A DNA stretch of 64,000 bases, from assembly GCF_030704685.1 (NCBI RefSeq), contig NZ_JAUZDX010000016.1, positions 62,001 through 126,000 of the forward strand, read 5' to 3'. This stretch comes from Acidovorax sp. A1169 (GTDB lineage: Bacteria; Pseudomonadota; Gammaproteobacteria; Burkholderiales; Burkholderiaceae_C). Below are positions 25,557 through 34,533 of this stretch, one piece after another (the first letter of the stretch is position 1; each line of letters opens with the position of its first letter). A model generated the notes under the pieces. That model had not been told where the DNA came from, made no database searches, and saw only the letters and a program-made list of their open reading frames with translations. A program made the translations under genes and the position numbers.

Positions 25557-27794
25557 GTGGCGCAACCAATCGACCAATCCCCCCGTTTCGCACTCCGTCC
25601 GCTGGCCTTGCTGGCCGCGCTGGCGTGCGCCTCCTTCACCGGCGCCCATGCGCAGGCCACGGCCGACGCGCAGCTCGTGGCGGCAGGTCCCGCGCTCAAG
25701 GAGGTGGTGATCAGCGGCTCGCGCAGCGAGCAGAACCCCGACGACCTGCCGATGAGCATCGACGTGATCAATGCACGCATGCTCGAAGAAGGTCAGGTGC
25801 GCGATATCCGCGATGCAGTGCGCGAGCTGCCCAACGTATCGGTCACGCGCTCGCCCGCGCGCTTTTCGCTGGCCAGCGGCTCCACGGGCCGCGAGCAGAA
25901 CGCGGGCTTCAACATCCGCGGCTTGGACGGCAACCGCGTGCTGATGATGGTGGACGGCATCCGCCTGCCGCGCAGCTATGTGTTCAGCGCCAATGCCTTT
26001 GGCCGCGACTACCTGGACATGGGCCTCTTGCAGCGCATCGAGGTGGTGCGCGGCGCCACCTCGGCGCTGTACGGTTCGGACGGCATGGCCGGCCTGGTGA
26101 ACTTCATCACCGTGGACCCCGAGAACTTCCTCAAGGACGGCAAGACCCTGGGCGGCCAGGTGAGCGCCGGCTATGACGGCGACGACCATGGCAAGCGCCT
26201 GGGCGCCACGGTGGCCGGCCGCGTCAACGACACGGTGCAGTGGCTGGTCAGCGGCAGCGTGAACCGTGCGCGCGAGCTCGACAACAAGGGCACCAACGCT
26301 GCGGCCAACGCCGACCGCACCCTGCCCAACCCGCAAAAAGACCAGGGCGGCGCGCTGCTGGGCAAGGTGGTGCTCACGCCCGGCGGCGGCCAGCGCCATG
26401 TGTTCACGCTCGAACATGTGGACAAGACCTCCGACTACGAGCTGCTCACCGCGCGCTCCAAGCCGCCGCAGGCGGCCACGTCCACGCTGTCGTCCAATTC
26501 TTCAACCGACATGCAGCGCACGCGTGCCACGTGGGAAGGCAACTGGCGCCTGAACGCAGGCTTTGCCGACGACGTGAAGGCCACCCTGAGCTTTCAGGAC
26601 GCGCATTCGCGCGAATACGCCTTCGAGGACCGCAACACCGCCGCCGACCGCGTGCGCGACGTGACCTACGACGAGCGCAGCTGGCAGGCCAATGTACAGG
26701 GCAGCAAGGTGCTGCGCACGGGTAGCAACTGGGTGCAGAAGATCACCTATGGCATCGATCACTCTTCGGCCAAGGTCACCAACCTGCAGGACGGCGTGAC
26801 GCCGCCCGTGGGCGAGACCTTCCCGCTCAAGCGCTTTCCCGACACCACCGAGACCAGCAACGCCCTGTACGTGCAGGACGAGATCATGAGCGGCCCCTGG
26901 AGCGTGACGCCCGGCGTGCGCTTCGACACCTTCCGCATCAAGGCCGACCAGAGCGGCTTCGGCGCGCAGGCGGTGTCGCTGTCGGGCAACGCCACCTCGC
27001 CCAAGCTGGGCCTGCTGTACCGCGCCACAGATGCCTGGAGCGTGTTCGGCAACTATGCCGCGGGCTTCCGTGCGCCCAATGCCGGCCAGGTCAACGCCTT
27101 CTTCGAGAACCCGGTCAGCAACTACAAGACGGTGCCCAACGGCAACCTCAAGCCCGAGAAGAGCCAGAACTTCGAGCTTGGCGTGCGCGGCCGCATGGAC
27201 GCGCTGTCCATTGAGGCGGCGGTCTTCACCGGTCGCTACAAGGACTTCATCGAAGACCTGCGCCAGGTGGGCGGCACGGGCGCGCCGGGCAACCCGCTGG
27301 TGTTCCAGTCGGTCAACATCGGCCGCGTCAAGCTCAATGGCTTCGAGGTCAAGGGCGATGTGCGCTGGGGCAGCTTCGCCGGCGGCCAGCTGAGCACGCC
27401 GTTCGCCTACGGCCAGACGCGCGGCCGCGACACCGCTACCGGCAAGCCGGTCAACACCGTGGACCCGCAGCGCCTGACGGCAGGCGTGCGCTACGACACC
27501 AGCGCGTGGATGGCCCGCCTGGACCTGACGCACGCCGCCGCCAAGAAGGCCGAGGACGTGACCCTGGCCACGGGCAGCACGCAGTACCTCACCCCCTCGT
27601 ACACGGTGCTCGACCTGTCGGGCCAGTGGCGCATCCGCAAGGACCTGCGCCTGAACGCGGGCATCTACAACCTGACCGACAAGAAGCACTGGCGCTGGGC
27701 CGACGTGCGCGGCCTGGCCGCCAACGCCAGCTTCATCGACGCCTACAGCCAGCCGGGCCGCGCCGTGCGCGTCTCGCTGGTGGCGGATTTCTGA
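25557..27794 (+). CDS. hmuR: TonB-dependent haem/haemoglobin receptor
   Basis: Outer-membrane receptor of the haemoglobin/transferrin/lactoferrin family, 745 residues. The start is GTG 25557, preceded by AAAAAGGG; no ATG fits the signal peptide (LLAALACASFTGAHAQA). The TonB box lies around LKEVVISGSRSEQ. The plug motif IEVVRGATSALYGSDGMAGLVNF is clear. The haem-receptor FRAP box is at 504-507 and an NPNL-like NGNL at 528-531. C-terminus ...AVRVSLVADF. It is first in an operon with haem-utilisation and ABC-importer genes, which fixes haem as the likely substrate. A strong Fur box lies upstream. Confidence 0.93.
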   Translation: MAQPIDQSPRFALRPLALLAALACASFTGAHAQATADAQLVAAGPALKEVVISGSRSEQNPDDLPMSIDVINARMLEEGQVRDIRDAVRELPNVSVTRSPARFSLASGSTGREQNAGFNIRGLDGNRVLMMVDGIRLPRSYVFSANAFGRDYLDMGLLQRIEVVRGATSALYGSDGMAGLVNFITVDPENFLKDGKTLGGQVSAGYDGDDHGKRLGATVAGRVNDTVQWLVSGSVNRARELDNKGTNAAANADRTLPNPQKDQGGALLGKVVLTPGGGQRHVFTLEHVDKTSDYELLTARSKPPQAATSTLSSNSSTDMQRTRATWEGNWRLNAGFADDVKATLSFQDAHSREYAFEDRNTAADRVRDVTYDERSWQANVQGSKVLRTGSNWVQKITYGIDHSSAKVTNLQDGVTPPVGETFPLKRFPDTTETSNALYVQDEIMSGPWSVTPGVRFDTFRIKADQSGFGAQAVSLSGNATSPKLGLLYRATDAWSVFGNYAAGFRAPNAGQVNAFFENPVSNYKTVPNGNLKPEKSQNFELGVRGRMDALSIEAAVFTGRYKDFIEDLRQVGGTGAPGNPLVFQSVNIGRVKLNGFEVKGDVRWGSFAGGQLSTPFAYGQTRGRDTATGKPVNTVDPQRLTAGVRYDTSAWMARLDLTHAAAKKAEDVTLATGSTQYLTPSYTVLDLSGQWRIRKDLRLNAGIYNLTDKKHWRWADVRGLAANASFIDAYSQPGRAVRVSLVADF

Positions 27795-27831
27795 GCCACT
27801 TTCTCAAACCCATCGCGGAAGGAGACAGACC

Positions 27832-28188
27832 ATGAGCCACGCCAACGATACGCCTGATGCCCCGGCCTCCGGCGGCCACTGCGACGAGGAATACAGCCTG
27901 CCCTGCGCCGAAGCGCTGCTGGCCGGCACTTTGGCCCTGATGACGGGCTATGTGCAGGCCTGCTGCGATAGCCACCGCGATGCGATGGGCCGCAAGATCA
28001 CGGCCAACCTGCAGATGCTGGCCGACGCCGAGGGCTTCACGCCGCACTTTCGCACCGTGGTCTGGAGCCTGCAGGGCCGCTGGGCCCAGCAGGGTGCAGG
28101 GCAGGGGGCCGATGCCGCGAGCGCCGCCCTGTCGGCCGCCGAGCAGCGCCGCGCGCTGTGGCTGACTGCACCGGAGACCGTTCAATGA
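27832..28188 (+). CDS. Uncharacterised Cys/His-containing protein of the haem operon
   Basis: 118-residue protein without signal peptide or membrane segment, so probably cytoplasmic. The N-terminal half holds His16, Cys17, Cys25, Cys44, Cys45 and His48; the segment LAGTLALMTGYVQACCDSH is helical and amphipathic. The C-terminal part (ITANLQMLADAEGFTPHFRTVVWSL) is also helical, ending in an Ala/Gln-rich tail. I know no named family. It lies 37 nt after hmuR and its stop overlaps the hmuS start, so it is made with the haem system; a haem or iron chaperone role is only a guess. Confidence 0.8.
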   Translation: MSHANDTPDAPASGGHCDEEYSLPCAEALLAGTLALMTGYVQACCDSHRDAMGRKITANLQMLADAEGFTPHFRTVVWSLQGRWAQQGAGQGADAASAALSAAEQRRALWLTAPETVQ

Positions 28189-29312
28189 GTGAGGTACTGA
28201 TGAACAACGCCGACCTGAGCGGCATGCGCCTGCTGACGGCGCCCGCCATCCGCGAGCAGTTCGCCGCCGTGCGGGCCACGGGCAAGCGCGCCAAGGATGC
28301 GGCCGAAGCCCTGGGCCTGTCCGAAGGTGCTGCCATCGCCGCCCATTCGGGCGAGCACGAATACCCGCTCAAGGCCGTGCCGCTGCAGGGCTCGTGGCTG
28401 CAGCTGCTGCAGTCGCTGGAAGCCTGTGGACCGCTGATGGCGCTGACGCGCAACGAGGGCGTGGTGCACGAGAAGACCGGGGTCTACATGAACATCTCGG
28501 CCACGGGGCCCGTAGGCCTGGCCTTGAGCGAGGATATCGACCTGCGCCTGTTCTTCTCGCAGTGGCATGCGGGCTTCGCGGTGACCGAGGCCGCCGCCGA
28601 CCCGGCGCGCGCGCCCCAGCGCAGTCTGCAGTTCTTCAACGCTCACGGGCGTGCGGTGCACAAGGTGTTCGTGCGCGAAGCCACCGACCTGGCCGCGCTC
28701 GATGCCGTGGTGCAACGCTTTGCCCAGCCGAGCGCGGGCTATGTGTTCGGCGCCGCACCGCTGGCCGAGGTGCCGCGGCCCGATGCCGAGATCGACGCCA
28801 CAGGTCTGCGCGAGGCCTGGGCCGCGATGCAGGACACGCACGAGTTCTTCGGCCTCACGAAGAAGTTCGCGGTGGAGCGCCAGCAGAGCTTTCGCCTGGT
28901 GGAAGGGCAGTTTGCCTGGCGCCTGGCGCGTGAATCCGTGACGACGCTGCTGCAGGACGCGGCCGGCGGCGGCCTGCCCATCATGGTCTTCGTGGGCAGC
29001 GGCGGCTGCATCCAGATCCATACCGGGCCGGTGGCGAACATCAAACCACTGGACACACCCGGAGCGCAGTGGATCAATGTGCTCGACCCGGGCTTCAACC
29101 TGCACCTGCGCACCGACATGGTGGCCAGCGTGTGGCTGGTGGAAAAGCCCACGGCCGACGGCGTGGTGACCTCGGTCGAGGCCTTCGACCATGCGGGCGA
29201 GCTGATGGCCATGTTCTTTGGCGCGCGCAAGCCCGGCAAGCGCGAGCTGCAGGGTTGGCGCGATCTGGCGGCACGCCTGCCGCGACTGCAGGAGCTGGCC
29301 CATGCCGCGTGA
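28185..29312 (+). CDS. hmuS: Haem-degrading/haem-trafficking factor HmuS
   Basis: Cytoplasmic HemS/ChuS-family protein that takes haem from the importer and, in several relatives, opens the ring to release iron. 375 residues from the ATG overlapping the previous stop (ATGA). The family's internal duplication is visible: the N-terminal repeat with TRNEGVVHEKTGVYMNIS...RSLQFFNAHGRAVHKVFVRE, and the C-terminal repeat with VFVGSGGCIQIHTGPVANIKPL...NLHLRTDMVASVWLVEKP. The second LHLRTDMVA... WLV block is highly typical. It overlaps hmuT by 11 nt. Confidence 0.93.
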   Translation: MSEVLMNNADLSGMRLLTAPAIREQFAAVRATGKRAKDAAEALGLSEGAAIAAHSGEHEYPLKAVPLQGSWLQLLQSLEACGPLMALTRNEGVVHEKTGVYMNISATGPVGLALSEDIDLRLFFSQWHAGFAVTEAAADPARAPQRSLQFFNAHGRAVHKVFVREATDLAALDAVVQRFAQPSAGYVFGAAPLAEVPRPDAEIDATGLREAWAAMQDTHEFFGLTKKFAVERQQSFRLVEGQFAWRLARESVTTLLQDAAGGGLPIMVFVGSGGCIQIHTGPVANIKPLDTPGAQWINVLDPGFNLHLRTDMVASVWLVEKPTADGVVTSVEAFDHAGELMAMFFGARKPGKRELQGWRDLAARLPRLQELAHAA

Positions 29313-30177
29313 TAGCGTGTTGATCGAGCGCCGCCAGGTACTGCGCGGTGCTGCCGCACTGCCTTTGTTTTTGGCTCTGGGCCAGGCCCATGCGGCGGGT
29401 GCTGCGCGCATCGTCTCGCTGGGCGGCGCGCTGACCGAGGTGGTCTACCTGCTGGGCGCGCAGAGCCAGCTCGTGGGCACGGACACGACGAGCCTGTTCC
29501 CCGAGGCCGCGCTCAAGACCGCCAAGGTCGGCTACATGCGCCAGCTCTCGGCCGAGGGGCTGCTGTCCCTCAGGCCCGATGCCGTGGTGGGCACCACCGA
29601 GGCGGGGCCGCCCGTGGTGCTCGACCAGGTGCGCAGCGCCGGTGTGCGCGTGGAGCTGGTCAAGGCCGACCACACCTGGGACGAGGTGCAGCGCAAGGTG
29701 GCCACCGTGGGCCGCGTGGCGGGCCGCGAGCGCGAGGCCCAGGCCCTGCAGGCCGAGCTCGATGCCCAGTGGGCCGGCGTGCAGAAAAGCGTGGCCGCCG
29801 CCGCACGGCGCCCGCGTGCGATCTTCATCCTCTCGCACAGCGGCAGCCCCATGGTGGCCGGCACCGGCACCGCAGCCGATGCACTGATCCGCTTTGCCGG
29901 CGGCACCAACGCCATCACCCAGTTCGCAGGCTACCGGCCGCTCACGGCCGAAGCCATGGCCAGCGCCGCGCCCGAGGTGCTGCTCAACAGCACGCAAGGC
30001 ATCGAGGCGCTGGGCGGCGAGACGGCGTTCTGGCAGCGGCCGGAACTGGCCTTGACTCCGGCATTCCGCCGCAAGGCCCTGCTAGCCATGGAAGCCAGCC
30101 ACCTGCTGGGCTTTGGCCCGCGCCTGCCCGCCGCCGTGCGCGAGCTGCACACGCGCATGCAGGCGATCACGGCGTGA
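29302..30177 (+). CDS. hmuT: Periplasmic haem-binding protein of the haem ABC importer
   Basis: Class III substrate-binding protein, 291 residues, ATG 29302 inside the end of hmuS. The N-terminus MPRDSVLIERRQVLRGAAALPLFLALGQAHAAG has a twin-arginine-like RRQVLRG before the hydrophobic stretch, so Tat or Sec export are both possible. The body has the expected two lobes with IVSLGGALTEVVYLLGAQSQLVGTD and RPRAIFILSHSGSPMVAGTGTAADALI. It delivers haem, received from HmuR, to HmuUV. The start could also be later, but this one is coupled by overlap. Confidence 0.9.
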   Translation: MPRDSVLIERRQVLRGAAALPLFLALGQAHAAGAARIVSLGGALTEVVYLLGAQSQLVGTDTTSLFPEAALKTAKVGYMRQLSAEGLLSLRPDAVVGTTEAGPPVVLDQVRSAGVRVELVKADHTWDEVQRKVATVGRVAGREREAQALQAELDAQWAGVQKSVAAAARRPRAIFILSHSGSPMVAGTGTAADALIRFAGGTNAITQFAGYRPLTAEAMASAAPEVLLNSTQGIEALGGETAFWQRPELALTPAFRRKALLAMEASHLLGFGPRLPAAVRELHTRMQAITA

Positions 30178-31256
30178 GCGGGCTGGCGGCCGTGCAGCCC
30201 CTGGTGCGGCGCACCCCGGGGCGCCTGTCCCCGCGCGCCGCGCTGGCGCTGGGCCTGGCCCTGGTGCTGCTGGCCTTTGTCTGGGGCAGCACGCAGGGCG
30301 CCTATGCGATCACGCCAGCCCAGTTGTGGCAGGTGCTGCTGCAGGCCGTGGGCGCCGTGCCCGCGCCCGCGCATGCGCCCGAGTACCTGGTGTTCGTCAA
30401 CATCCGCCTGCCGCGCCTGCTGATGGGCGTGGCCGCCGGGGCGGGCCTGGGCCTGGCCGGTGCGCTCATGCAGGGCTTGTTCCGCAACCCGCTGGCCGAC
30501 CCCGGCCTCATCGGAGTGAGCAGCGGTGCGGCGCTGGCGGCGGCGCTTGCCATCGTGCTGGGCATGCACTTTCTGCCCGACCTGCCGCGCACCCTGGGCA
30601 GCTGGACCCTGGTGCTCATGGCCTTTGGCGGCGGCCTGCTGGTCACCGCGCTCATCTACGGCCTGGCGCAGGCCGATGGCGGCACGCGCATGGGGCTCAT
30701 GCTGCTGGCGGGCGTGGCGGTCAATGCGCTGGCGCTGGCGGGCCTGGGCTACCTCAATTTCATCTCCACCGACGAGCAGTTGCGCAACATCCAAATGTGG
30801 CTGCTGGGCAGCCTGGGTGGGGCGCGCTGGAGCGCCGTGGCCCTGGTGGGCAGCGTGGTCGCGGTGGCCTGCGGCCTGGGCCTGGCGCTGGCGCGCCCGC
30901 TCAATGCCATTGCCCTGGGCGAGGCGCAGGCCGCGCTGCTGGGCGTGCCGGTGGAGCGCACCAAACGCCTGGCCGTGCTGGTGACGGCACTGGCGGTAGG
31001 TGCCGTGACCGCGGCCACCGGCATCATCGGTTTCATCGGCCTGGTGGCGCCGCACTGGGTGCGGCTCGTGGCCGGGCCGGACCACCGCGTGGTGCTGCCC
31101 TGCTCGGCCCTGCTGGGCGCCACGCTGGTGCTGGCGGCCGACGTGGTGGCGCGCACCATCGTCAAGCCGGCCGAGCTGCCGCTCGGGGTGCTCACGGCCT
31201 TCATCGGCGTGCCCTTGTTCCTGGCCATGCTGCGCCAGTTCCGGAGCAAGGTGTGA
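30174..31256 (+). CDS. hmuU: Haem ABC importer permease
   Basis: FecCD/BtuC-type permease of 360 residues with about ten hydrophobic helices. The start is GTG 30174, overlapping the hmuT stop (GTGA). Family landmarks are NIRLPRLLMGVAAGAGLGLAG, QGLFRNPLADPGLIGVSSGA and the ATPase-coupling region GFIGLVAPHWVRLVAGPDHR. It sits between the binding protein and the ATPase, completing the importer. A longer open frame upstream is out of the hmuT context and not used. Confidence 0.94.
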   Translation: MSGLAAVQPLVRRTPGRLSPRAALALGLALVLLAFVWGSTQGAYAITPAQLWQVLLQAVGAVPAPAHAPEYLVFVNIRLPRLLMGVAAGAGLGLAGALMQGLFRNPLADPGLIGVSSGAALAAALAIVLGMHFLPDLPRTLGSWTLVLMAFGGGLLVTALIYGLAQADGGTRMGLMLLAGVAVNALALAGLGYLNFISTDEQLRNIQMWLLGSLGGARWSAVALVGSVVAVACGLGLALARPLNAIALGEAQAALLGVPVERTKRLAVLVTALAVGAVTAATGIIGFIGLVAPHWVRLVAGPDHRVVLPCSALLGATLVLAADVVARTIVKPAELPLGVLTAFIGVPLFLAMLRQFRSKV

Positions 31257-32065
31257 ACGCGAGTCCCCTCCATCCCGGCGAACCGCTGGTGTGCGATCAA
31301 CTGGGCGTGGGCCTGCCGGGCCGGCCACTGCTGGCCACCGTGCATGCACGCCTAGCCCCCGGCCGCGTCACGGCCATCCTCGGGCCCAACGGGGCGGGCA
31401 AGTCCACCTTGCTGTCCATGCTGTCGGGCCAGCGCGCGCCGCGCTCGGGCTCGGTGGGCCTGGGGGGCAGGGTGCTCTCGGCCATTGCCGCGCCCGAGCT
31501 GGCGCGCCTGCGCGCGGTGCTGCCGCAGGAGACGGCCGTGGCCTTCGACTTCACGGTGCAGGAGGTGGTGGAGATGGGGCGCTTTCCCCACCGCCAGTCG
31601 CCCAGCCGGCAGGAAGCGCGCATTGCGCAGGATGCGATGGAGGCCACCGGCGTGGCCCACCTGGCCACGCGCGGCGTCAACACCCTCTCGGGCGGCGAGC
31701 GCGCACGCGCCCACCTGGCCCGGGCGCTGGCCCAGATCTGGGAACCAAGGCCCGACGGCGCCACGCGCTGGCTGCTGCTGGACGAACCCACGGCCGCGCT
31801 CGACCTGGCGCACCAGCACCAGGCCATGACCCTGGTGCGCCGCTGGGCGGTGGAGCAGGGCATCGGCGTGGTGGCCGTGCTGCACGACCTGAACCTGGCG
31901 CTGCGCTATGCGCACGATACGGTGCTGATGGGCGCAGGGCGCTGCGACGTGGGGCCCACGGGTGAGACGCTGCATACTGCGGCCATTGCGCGCGTGTGGG
32001 GTGTGGAATGCTCCGAGGTGCGCGCCGGCGATGGCACGCCGCAGTTTCTGGTGGCTGCGGGATGA
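31253..32065 (+). CDS. hmuV: Haem ABC importer ATPase
   Basis: 270-residue ABC ATPase powering haem import. GTG start 31253 overlaps the hmuU stop, with GGAG a few bases before. Walker A GPNGAGKST begins at residue 44, the signature LSGGE is at 145-149, Walker B LLLDEPTAALD has its Asp at 177, and the switch His lies in VLHDLNLALRY. About 110 nt separate it from czcI, so the operon ends here; no clear terminator was seen in that gap. Confidence 0.94.
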   Translation: MNASPLHPGEPLVCDQLGVGLPGRPLLATVHARLAPGRVTAILGPNGAGKSTLLSMLSGQRAPRSGSVGLGGRVLSAIAAPELARLRAVLPQETAVAFDFTVQEVVEMGRFPHRQSPSRQEARIAQDAMEATGVAHLATRGVNTLSGGERARAHLARALAQIWEPRPDGATRWLLLDEPTAALDLAHQHQAMTLVRRWAVEQGIGVVAVLHDLNLALRYAHDTVLMGAGRCDVGPTGETLHTAAIARVWGVECSEVRAGDGTPQFLVAAG

Positions 32066-32177
32066 TGCGGACATGACGATTCGGTCATCTGCCATGGCCA
32101 TGCCCTTGGCCCCATGGGGACATGCGCGCTTGGGCATGCTGCGCTGCACGATCTTGTCACTAGAATGCGCGCACACC

Positions 32178-32555
32178 ATGCGCCGCCTGCTCCTCGCCTT
32201 CCTGCTGCTGTTCATGCCGCTCCAGTCCATCTGGGCAGCGGCATCGCCGTACTGCGGGCACGAGGCCGCGCCGCAGGCCTCGCATTTTGGCCACCATGTG
32301 CATGAGCACCAGGCCCATGCATCGACCGAGCCATCCAAGGCCGACGAAACGCCCGACCACAGAGGCCTGGCCACCACCGGCACGGCCGACATGGACTGCC
32401 ATGCCTGCCATGGCGCGGGCAGCGGCATGGCGTTGAGCGCCAGTGCCCAGGCCATCGTGGTGTCGGTGGGCCGCCCTGCGTCCCTGGTGGCGCCGGCCTG
32501 GGTCCACCCACCCCTCTCCCGCCCCGAACGCCCCAATTGGTCCGACCTCGCCTGA
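32178..32555 (+). CDS. czcI: CzcI-like His-rich periplasmic protein
   Basis: 125-residue small exported protein at the head of the czc operon. The signal peptide MRRLLLAFLLLFMPLQSIWA is followed by SPYCGHEAA, a His cluster HFGHHVHEHQAH and a second metal-like motif DMDCHACHG. This layout matches CzcI of Cupriavidus, which lies ahead of czcC and is implicated in control of the czc system. It is probably a periplasmic metal-binding modulator. A TAGAAT box lies 11 nt before the start. The C-terminal VHPPLSRPERPNW is also family-like. Confidence 0.8.
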   Translation: MRRLLLAFLLLFMPLQSIWAAASPYCGHEAAPQASHFGHHVHEHQAHASTEPSKADETPDHRGLATTGTADMDCHACHGAGSGMALSASAQAIVVSVGRPASLVAPAWVHPPLSRPERPNWSDLA

Positions 32556-32696
32556 GCGGCGAGGCGGGGCACCGGGTAGCCCCTTCCTGACGATTCCACG
32601 CTGCCTTGGCGGGCAGCAGCGGTGTGCGCGTGCGCGCCGGGCATCGTGCCTTGCCGATTTCAACACCGTGGCCCCTGGCCACTGCAGAGGAATCGG

Positions 32697-33947
32697 ATGC
32701 AACGAACGAGAAGAACCAATCACACCCCACGGCTGCGCATGGCCGCCGTGGCCCTGGCGTGGGCGCTGGCCGGCAGTGCCGCGCTGGCCCAGCCGCCTGC
32801 GCCACCGCTCACGCTCAAGGCCTTGTTCGACAGGGCCTGGGAGCGCCAGCCCGAGGCGCAGTCGGCCGCGCTGCGGCGCGAATCGGCGCAGGCCGCTCGC
32901 AACGGCGCATCGTCCTGGACGGCCGAGCCCGCCGCGCTGGAGCTGTCCACCAAGACCGACCGCCCCGGCAGCAACCAGGGCAACCGCGAAGTGGAGGTGG
33001 GCGTGGCCCTGCCGCTGTGGCTGCCCGGTGAACGCACACGCAAGGCCGCACTCGGCGATGCCGAGATCAAGGCCGTGGAGAGCCGCCGCCTGGCCGCGCA
33101 GCTGCAATTGGCCGCCAGCGTGCGCGAGGCCTGGTGGACCCTGCAGCGTGCGCAGGTGGAAATGGGCCTGGCCCAGGACCGGCTGCAGAACGCCCAGCGC
33201 CTGGCGGCCGACGTGGCCCGGCGCTTCCAGGCCGGCGACATGTCGCGTGCCGACCAGACCCAGGCCAACGGCGCCGTGGCCCAGGCCGAAGCCGCCGTGG
33301 CCGAAGCCACCGGAGCGCGCGATGTGGCGCAGGCGGGCCTGGCTGTCTGGGGTGGCAGCGTGGAGCTGGCCGACGGGGCAGAGCCCGAGGCCGTGCCCGG
33401 CGCCGGCCTGCCAGCCGACCACCCCGCCGTGGCCGATTGGCGGGACCAGGCCGAGGTGGCGCGCCGCGCAGCCGACCTGGCTGCCGTGCAGACCCGTGCC
33501 AACCCCGAACTGACCGTGGCCGCCACGCGCGGGCGTGAGCAATCGGGCGAGCGCTACCTGCAAAGCTTCACCGTCGGCGTGCGCGTTCCCCTGGGCGGTG
33601 GCGACCGGGCGCGCGCCAAGGAGGCCGCCGCACGCGCCGACGCCCTCGACGCCGAGGTGCGCGCCCGCGTGGAGCAGGACCGTCTGGCAGCCGATGTGGC
33701 CGCAGCCAGCGCCCGTGTGAAGGCCGCGCAGGCCCAGCGCGAGGCCATGGCCCGCCATGCGGCGCTGGCGCGCGACACGCGCGGCTTCATCGACAAGGCC
33801 TTCCGCCTGGGCGAGGCCGACTGGCCCACGCGCCTGCGCGTGGAACTCGAAGCCGTGCAGGCCGAGCGCCAGTTGGCGCGCGCCCGCATCGATGCCGCAG
33901 CCGCTGTCTCCACCCTGCGCCAGGCCATGGGCCTGCTGCCGCAATGA
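32697..33947 (+). CDS. czcC: Heavy-metal efflux outer-membrane channel
   Basis: TolC-like outer-membrane factor of the CzcCBA tripartite pump, 416 residues. ATG 32697 is preceded by AGAGGAA; an upstream in-frame start (32622) gives no signal peptide. The signal ends ...GSAALAQP. Two OEP repeats: LFDRAWERQPEAQSAALRRE and the C-terminal half with QSFTVGVRVPLGGGDRARAK. It has no lipobox, unlike the drug-efflux channel at 2.2-3.7 kb. It lies 141 nt after czcI; that gap holds no gene. Confidence 0.9.
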   Translation: MQRTRRTNHTPRLRMAAVALAWALAGSAALAQPPAPPLTLKALFDRAWERQPEAQSAALRRESAQAARNGASSWTAEPAALELSTKTDRPGSNQGNREVEVGVALPLWLPGERTRKAALGDAEIKAVESRRLAAQLQLAASVREAWWTLQRAQVEMGLAQDRLQNAQRLAADVARRFQAGDMSRADQTQANGAVAQAEAAVAEATGARDVAQAGLAVWGGSVELADGAEPEAVPGAGLPADHPAVADWRDQAEVARRAADLAAVQTRANPELTVAATRGREQSGERYLQSFTVGVRVPLGGGDRARAKEAAARADALDAEVRARVEQDRLAADVAAASARVKAAQAQREAMARHAALARDTRGFIDKAFRLGEADWPTRLRVELEAVQAERQLARARIDAAAAVSTLRQAMGLLPQ

Positions 33948-33984
33948 GCAGCCTACCTATCTCGACACCATTTTTGTGATCACC

Positions 33985-34533
33985 ATGCAACTCCCTTCTC
34001 TTTTTTCCGCACTGGGCTTGGCCCTGGTGTTGGGCCTCACGCCCCTGTGGGCACTGGCCGACGATGGCCACAACCATGGCGAGGCACCGGCCACCGCCGC
34101 CGGACCTGCCCTGCCGCGCTTTGCCGCCACCTCCGACCTGTTCGAGCTCGTGGGCGTGCTCGACGGGCAAAAGCTGGCGCTTTACCTCGACCATGCGGGC
34201 GACAACAGCCCCGTGAAGGAGGCCCAGCTGGAGCTCGATATCGCCGGCACGCGCGTGCCCGTCACCCGCGTCGCCGACGGCGAGTTCCAGGCCGCACTGG
34301 CCGCACCGCTGGCCGAGGGCGTGAGCCCCGTCACGGTCACCGTGGTGGCCGGCGCCGAGACCGACCTGCTGGCCGGCGAGATCGATGTGCATGCCGCTGC
34401 GCATGCCCATGCCGAGCCTGCGGGCCGGCGCAACGCGCTGGTGGCCGGTGCCGTGGGCGCCGTGCTGCTGGCCCTGGGCGCCGTGTGGGGTCTGCGGCGC
34501 AGCCGCACCGCCCGTGTGGGAGGTGCCGTATGA
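33985..34533 (+). CDS. Accessory periplasmic, membrane-anchored protein of the czc operon
   Basis: 182-residue protein: signal peptide ending near LWALA, a metal-like N-terminus DDGHNHGEA (26-34), a beta-rich domain (FELVGVLDGQKLALYLDHAG ... VTVTVVAGAETDLLAGEIDV, about 50-135), a His/Ala stretch (HAAAHAHAE), one C-terminal helix (LVAGAVGAVLLALGAVWGL) and an Arg-rich tail. The stop overlaps czcB (ATGA). In some relatives a similar domain is found next to the adaptor, so it may hand metal to CzcB or stabilise it (inference). No named family is recognised. Confidence 0.8.
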   Translation: MQLPSLFSALGLALVLGLTPLWALADDGHNHGEAPATAAGPALPRFAATSDLFELVGVLDGQKLALYLDHAGDNSPVKEAQLELDIAGTRVPVTRVADGEFQAALAAPLAEGVSPVTVTVVAGAETDLLAGEIDVHAAAHAHAEPAGRRNALVAGAVGAVLLALGAVWGLRRSRTARVGGAV

